DNA of 16,445 nt from Porphyromonadaceae bacterium. Its GTDB lineage: Bacteria > Bacteroidota > Bacteroidia > Bacteroidales > Dysgonomonadaceae. Position 1 is the first letter of the stretch. Each line of letters starts with the position of its first letter. The stretch covers positions 1-16,445 of the forward strand of contig JALHIE010000084.1 in assembly GCA_022840285.1 (NCBI GenBank). Reading direction: 5' to 3'. Of this stretch, positions 13,519-16,445 are shown piece by piece. Below the pieces are notes generated by a model. That model worked only from the letters and a program-made list of their open reading frames with translations. It had not been told where the DNA came from and made no database searches. The translations under genes and the position numbers were made by a program.

Positions 13519-14564
13519 TGCTTAAAATTTTTTAATGATTCGTTATTCGTGTTTTTTCTGATCTTTATTTCAAACGCTTTCACGGGATTTACTTCCAGCA
13601 AAAGCTGCACTTCCTCCCGGGTAAACCCACTGTTCAACAAGGCAGGGACAAGTTCCCGGAAAATAGCCGTATATCCCCGGACTTCGCCACCGCCGGGCTT
13701 CGCCGGATCGTACCAGCCGGCATCGTGCGACAGCAGTACTTTATGCAACAGATTTTCATTCTTCATCCCGGTTATCATCTTGATGTAATCCGGAATGTTG
13801 TCCTCGTTCAGCCCGTCCAAGCTTATCCAGGCACCCAGACGGGCTGCTTCCGCACGTTTTCCGGAATCCTTTTCAGTTTGCGCATGCACCCAGATAAAAG
13901 CGTCGGGCGACACCCCTTCTTCTTTCAGAATGGAGAGTTGCTCAAATGCCAGTGACGACGGGCCCGTATGGGATGCGATAACCAATCCTGTTTTAAGGTG
14001 GGCTTTGGCGGCAGCCGTTATCAACTTGGTATTCATTCCCGATAAGTTTGTACTATTGACCCCGATTTTGATAAACCCCGGTTTAACGGTTGTGCCGCCT
14101 ATTCCGTGTTCCCATTCGTTTATCCATCTTTCGGCCAACTGGTCGGCACTTTCATCGAAAGCAAACCGGGGGATGAACTTGTTGTCCACGGCCCCGTAAA
14201 ATCCGGTGTTGGTAAGAATATTAACGCCCGATAATTTCGACAGCTCCTGCAACAGAAGGACATCACGCCCCAAATAATCGGGTGTGCAATCCACAAAGGT
14301 CCGGCAACCCGACTCCTTCGCTTCCAGCAAGAAAGGCAACATTTTTTGAACGACCTCTTCTCTCTTCCACCTGTCGGCGGATAGGGAGTCAGCACCGATA
14401 AAATCAACCAGAAGATGCTCGTGCGTGAGAAATACTCCTGCGGAGCCGGATGGGATTATCCCGTTCACCGTCATCACCTGCCCGCTCCCTCCTGAAAAAT
14501 TGCAAGACGAAAAGAAAAGCAGGACGAAAAGAATAACTGTTTCTCCCGGATTAAATTTCAACAC
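13515..14564 (-). CDS. Phosphotriesterase-family metal hydrolase, lipoprotein
   Basis: This gene encodes 349 residues. A lipoprotein signal ends in LLFFSSC (Cys21). The amidohydrolase barrel has the full metal-ligand series of the PTE family: THEH (His48, His50), FIKIGV with the Lys that is usually carboxylated, ASHTG, VHAQ and LLSHDAGW with the last Asp. GCRTFVDCTPDYLGRD and NTGFYG are further family patterns. PTE relatives include lactonases and esterases as well as phosphotriesterases; natural substrates in Bacteroidota are mostly unknown, so 'phosphotriesterase' names the fold, not the reaction. The secreted, lipid-anchored form and coupling to a DUF1080 gene suggest degradation of a glycoside or lactone-type compound. 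A -7 box sits at 14600-14607, 36 bp upstream, so this is the first gene of a two-gene operon. All catalytic ligands appear intact. Confidence 0.9.
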   Translation of the reverse strand: MLKFNPGETVILFVLLFFSSCNFSGGSGQVMTVNGIIPSGSAGVFLTHEHLLVDFIGADSLSADRWKREEVVQKMLPFLLEAKESGCRTFVDCTPDYLGRDVLLLQELSKLSGVNILTNTGFYGAVDNKFIPRFAFDESADQLAERWINEWEHGIGGTTVKPGFIKIGVNSTNLSGMNTKLITAAAKAHLKTGLVIASHTGPSSLAFEQLSILKEEGVSPDAFIWVHAQTEKDSGKRAEAARLGAWISLDGLNEDNIPDYIKMITGMKNENLLHKVLLSHDAGWYDPAKPGGGEVRGYTAIFRELVPALLNSGFTREEVQLLLEVNPVKAFEIKIRKNTNNESLKNFKQ

Positions 14565-14599
14565 CCTTATATGAATTTGATATTCGATGATTGATTCTA

Positions 14600-14607
14600 C
14601 AAATATA
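14600..14607 (-). promoter_or_regulatory. -7 box of the phosphotriesterase/DUF1080 operon
   Basis: Read on -, TATATTTG matches TAnnTTTG exactly and lies 36 bp from the ATG at 14564. It sits immediately downstream of the terminator hairpin of the preceding operon. The -33 region falls inside the hairpin and contains no TTTG. Confidence 0.55.
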
Positions 14608-14611
14608 AAAC

Positions 14612-14637
14612 AAAAAAAGTGGGAATTGATCCCACTT
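14612..14637 (-). terminator. Rho-independent terminator after the DUF4625 gene
   Basis: A perfect 8-bp stem, AAGTGGGA (14617-14624) with TCCCACTT (14630-14637), encloses a 5-nt loop. Read on -, the stem is followed by a run of seven T (14618-14612, partly within the stem base) and further T-rich bases. It lies 26 bp after the DUF4625 stop and ends the TonB receptor/DUF4625 transcript. On + the flank is T-rich but broken by CC, so it is mainly a - strand terminator. Confidence 0.85.
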
Positions 14638-14662
14638 CCTTACTTTTTTAAAAAACCGCTTA

Positions 14663-15169
14663 TTAATGGTATGTATGCTCTTCGGCACTGGAGGATATTT
14701 CAATTTCCTGAGCGATAAAAGACTCATTTCCTGCCTCATCCGTGCAATAGATTGTAAAATGATAATGTCCTTCCCGGATGGGCTTCCCGTCAATTTCTGC
14801 GGGAATCACCATGTGGTGGTGATGAATCCTGGCTTCTCTTTTTCCCGCAATCGGCTCGTCTCCGAGTTGAATAAAATCGGCTTCCAACCAGGTTTTTTCA
14901 AAAGCAACAGCCTCTCCGGCTGCACGTATTGTCGCACTGTGGCTGTGCCCGTCAAATGCTCCGTGTATATTGATTTTATACGACTTCAGGGCAACATTGT
15001 CCGTTAAGACCGCATCGAAGTGAATATCGGAACCGGGCTTGATGCCTTCCTCTTCTTCAGGAGCAATTAATTTAATTACAGGCCTTTCGGCATCAACCGA
15101 CTCTTTTTCACACGATAAGAAAACAAAGGCGCTTATCGCTAAAACTGTTGTAAAAAATACTTTTTTCAT
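14663..15169 (-). CDS. His-rich DUF4625 lipoprotein, probable metal-binding partner of the TonB receptor
   Basis: This gene encodes 168 residues. The lipoprotein signal ends in FVFLSC (Cys20). The mature part is an Ig-like beta domain of the DUF4625 type: DAERPVIKLIAPEEEEGIKPGSDIHFDAVLTDNVALKSYKINIH, later GHYHFTIYCTDEAGNES. Histidines are clustered: GAFDGHSHSA, ARIHHHHMVIP, GHYH and the C-terminal HTYH, plus acidic runs (EEEE). Such clusters fit Zn2+ or Cu2+/Ni2+ binding. The gene lies 12 bp downstream of a TonB-dependent receptor gene on the same strand, so the lipoprotein may sit at the outer membrane and hand metal to the receptor. This link is inferred from context and composition; no direct motif proves the metal. 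The operon ends in a clear terminator. Confidence 0.85.
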   Translation of the reverse strand: MKKVFFTTVLAISAFVFLSCEKESVDAERPVIKLIAPEEEEGIKPGSDIHFDAVLTDNVALKSYKINIHGAFDGHSHSATIRAAGEAVAFEKTWLEADFIQLGDEPIAGKREARIHHHHMVIPAEIDGKPIREGHYHFTIYCTDEAGNESFIAQEIEISSSAEEHTYH

Positions 15170-15181
15170 TGTTTGATTAAT

Positions 15182-16445
15182 TTAAAAGGGTATTTTCAAA
15201 ATAAACTGGATGTTTCGTCCCGGCTCGGGGATATTTAACTTCCGGTAATAACTCAAGTGATTATAAAAAGGGGTATCGAAAATATTCTGTACTTGGAAAT
15301 CGGTAAAAAAGCGGAAATCACCCACCTTCCAGTTCATGCTGCAAAGCAAGTTGATCAACGACGTTCCCGGCGTTTTTTCCTCGTTGTTGGCAATACGGTT
15401 CTGTGCAAACACGGTTTGGTTCTCCAGGCTGGCCGAATACTGGATCAACGGGCCCTTTCCGTGATTGGAATAAATCAGTGCCAACACCATATCCACAGGT
15501 GGTGAAAAAGGCAACGGATAACCGTTGTCGATATTCCGGTTGTAAACATATTCCCAATTGGCTGACAGCAAAAAGTTCTCGGTAAAACGATAGGCCGCTT
15601 CCAGCTCTCCGCCTGCCAGAAACACACGGGACTGGGTATATTCGTAAATCTGTCCGGCATGTGGCAAAACCGACCATTGCCCCGTAGGGTTCAGGTAAAT
15701 ATAATTGGGGAAGTAGGATGCAAAATGATTGATGGAGAGGTTTAATCGCCGGTTCTTGAGGGAATAACCAAGGTCATATTGCCAACCGGTTTCGGGTTTC
15801 AGACTGTTGTTTCCTTTCTCGTGACGGAAAGCCCCGTGATGTACCCCGTTGGATGCCAACTCATTGGCCGTAGGGAAACGGAAGCTTCGTCCAATGTTTA
15901 TCTTTAGTGAACTCAGGCGGTTTGGACCATAGACTGCCCCCAGCGCCCCGGAGAACGAATGAAAATTCTTTCTTAAGGCATCGGCACGCCGGGCATAATA
16001 CCGGACATCATCAGCATCATATCCGCCAAGTTGCAGGAAATCGGCCAACGTGTCGTCATAGAAACCGCGAATATTCAATTTCCCGGAATCGAAACGCACC
16101 CCTCCGGTAAGCATCAGTCCCGGGGACACCTTGTACGAGGTTGCCGCATATGCTCCGGCGGTATATCTTTCAAAGTCAGGCATCAGAAAAGAATATCCTC
16201 CCACCCTGTTTCGCTGGACTTCCGCCGATATACCTGCTGTTTTTGTCCAGAGCGAATCTTTGCCGAAAGACAACCGGGAGTTGACGGACATTGTTTGCAA
16301 CGAGAAACTTAATTCCAGGTCGGGATTGACTTGAGGCGGAGCTTGATTGCCGTAATGCGTATGGAACTTCGACCATTCGGCACGGTTATTTTGCTGAAAA
16401 CCGATATCGAAGTGTAAAGATGAATTGTCCCGGTCGATTTCTGTC
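15182..16445 (-). CDS. TonB-dependent outer-membrane receptor, C-terminal part (runs off the window)
   Basis: The frame is open to the right edge, giving about 420 codons; the N-terminus and plug lie outside. An apparent TTG start at 16300 is not real, since the open frame and barrel pattern continue upstream of it. The sequence is a series of amphipathic strands with aromatic girdles, for example FERYTAGAYAATSYKVSPGLMLTGGVRFD, NIGRSFRFPTANELASNGVHHGAFRHEKGN, KPETGWQYDLGYSLKNRRLNLSINHFASYF and LSANWEYVYNRN, ending in FILKIPF with the terminal aromatic needed for barrel insertion. FRFPTANELASNG matches the FR.P...ELa..G pattern of ZnuD/catecholate-type receptors. Upstream, LHFDIGFQQNNRAEWSKFHTHYG holds a His-rich extracellular segment. 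With the His-rich lipoprotein gene behind it, metal uptake is the best guess; the metal is unknown. Confidence 0.9.
   Translation of the reverse strand, partial: TEIDRDNSSLHFDIGFQQNNRAEWSKFHTHYGNQAPPQVNPDLELSFSLQTMSVNSRLSFGKDSLWTKTAGISAEVQRNRVGGYSFLMPDFERYTAGAYAATSYKVSPGLMLTGGVRFDSGKLNIRGFYDDTLADFLQLGGYDADDVRYYARRADALRKNFHSFSGALGAVYGPNRLSSLKINIGRSFRFPTANELASNGVHHGAFRHEKGNNSLKPETGWQYDLGYSLKNRRLNLSINHFASYFPNYIYLNPTGQWSVLPHAGQIYEYTQSRVFLAGGELEAAYRFTENFLLSANWEYVYNRNIDNGYPLPFSPPVDMVLALIYSNHGKGPLIQYSASLENQTVFAQNRIANNEEKTPGTSLINLLCSMNWKVGDFRFFTDFQVQNIFDTPFYNHLSYYRKLNIPEPGRNIQFILKIPF

Noticed and set aside
1..16445. CRISPR arrays, rRNA and tRNA genes
   Set aside because: No regularly spaced direct repeats and no rRNA or tRNA signature were seen on either strand by reading.

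Overview
The window reads as a chromosomal segment of a Bacteroidota (Bacteroidales-like) bacterium. The support is: several TAnnTTTG-type -7 promoter boxes (one with a TTTG -33 box at the right spacing), A-rich leaders without clear Shine-Dalgarno sites, SPII lipoproteins, a SusC/TonB-type outer-membrane receptor, and families common in this phylum (DUF5687, DUF4625, DUF1080, DUF4386, DUF6364/PIN, GH43). No species can be named from the sequence. The left part looks visibly more AT-rich than the part after about 7.25 kb; I did not calculate composition.

Left accessory region (1 to about 4.8 kb, every gene on +): it opens with the 3' part of a KilA-N-domain gene broken by a 65-bp self-folding insertion. 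Then come a small exported protein truncated beside an IS3-family transposase remnant, a short-chain dehydrogenase, a DUF6364/PIN toxin-antitoxin pair with a near-perfect Bacteroidota promoter, a DUF4386 membrane protein, a stump of an NTF2-like (DUF4440/SnoaL) gene and a ketopantoate reductase. Several gaps hold long imperfect inverted repeats. Two of them share the left-hand motif GCTAACA(T)CGG, and another spacer ends in AACGTTAGGC. Short single-direction cassettes, a toxin-antitoxin pair and palindromic spacers together suggest an integron-like cassette cluster without an integrase in view, or its decayed remnant. This is the most interesting hypothesis in the window.

Middle region (4.9 to 7.3 kb): a GH43 lipoprotein of the exo-galactanase/galactosidase-like branch, a 105-bp inverted repeat, and a DraG-like ADP-ribosylglycohydrolase.

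Right, core-like region: + strand genes encode a HerA/YjgR-like (DUF853) ATPase missing about nine residues at its Walker A motif, a YcxB-like two-TM protein, a DUF5687 multi-TM protein and its ABC ATPase; the last three look like one transport unit. It converges, 5 bp apart, on a - strand series: a YpfJ-type zinc metallopeptidase, a DUF1080 lipoprotein translationally coupled to a phosphotriesterase-like lipoprotein, then (upstream of a clear terminator) a His-rich DUF4625 lipoprotein and a TonB-dependent receptor running off the right edge. The last two look like a transition-metal uptake pair, by inference.
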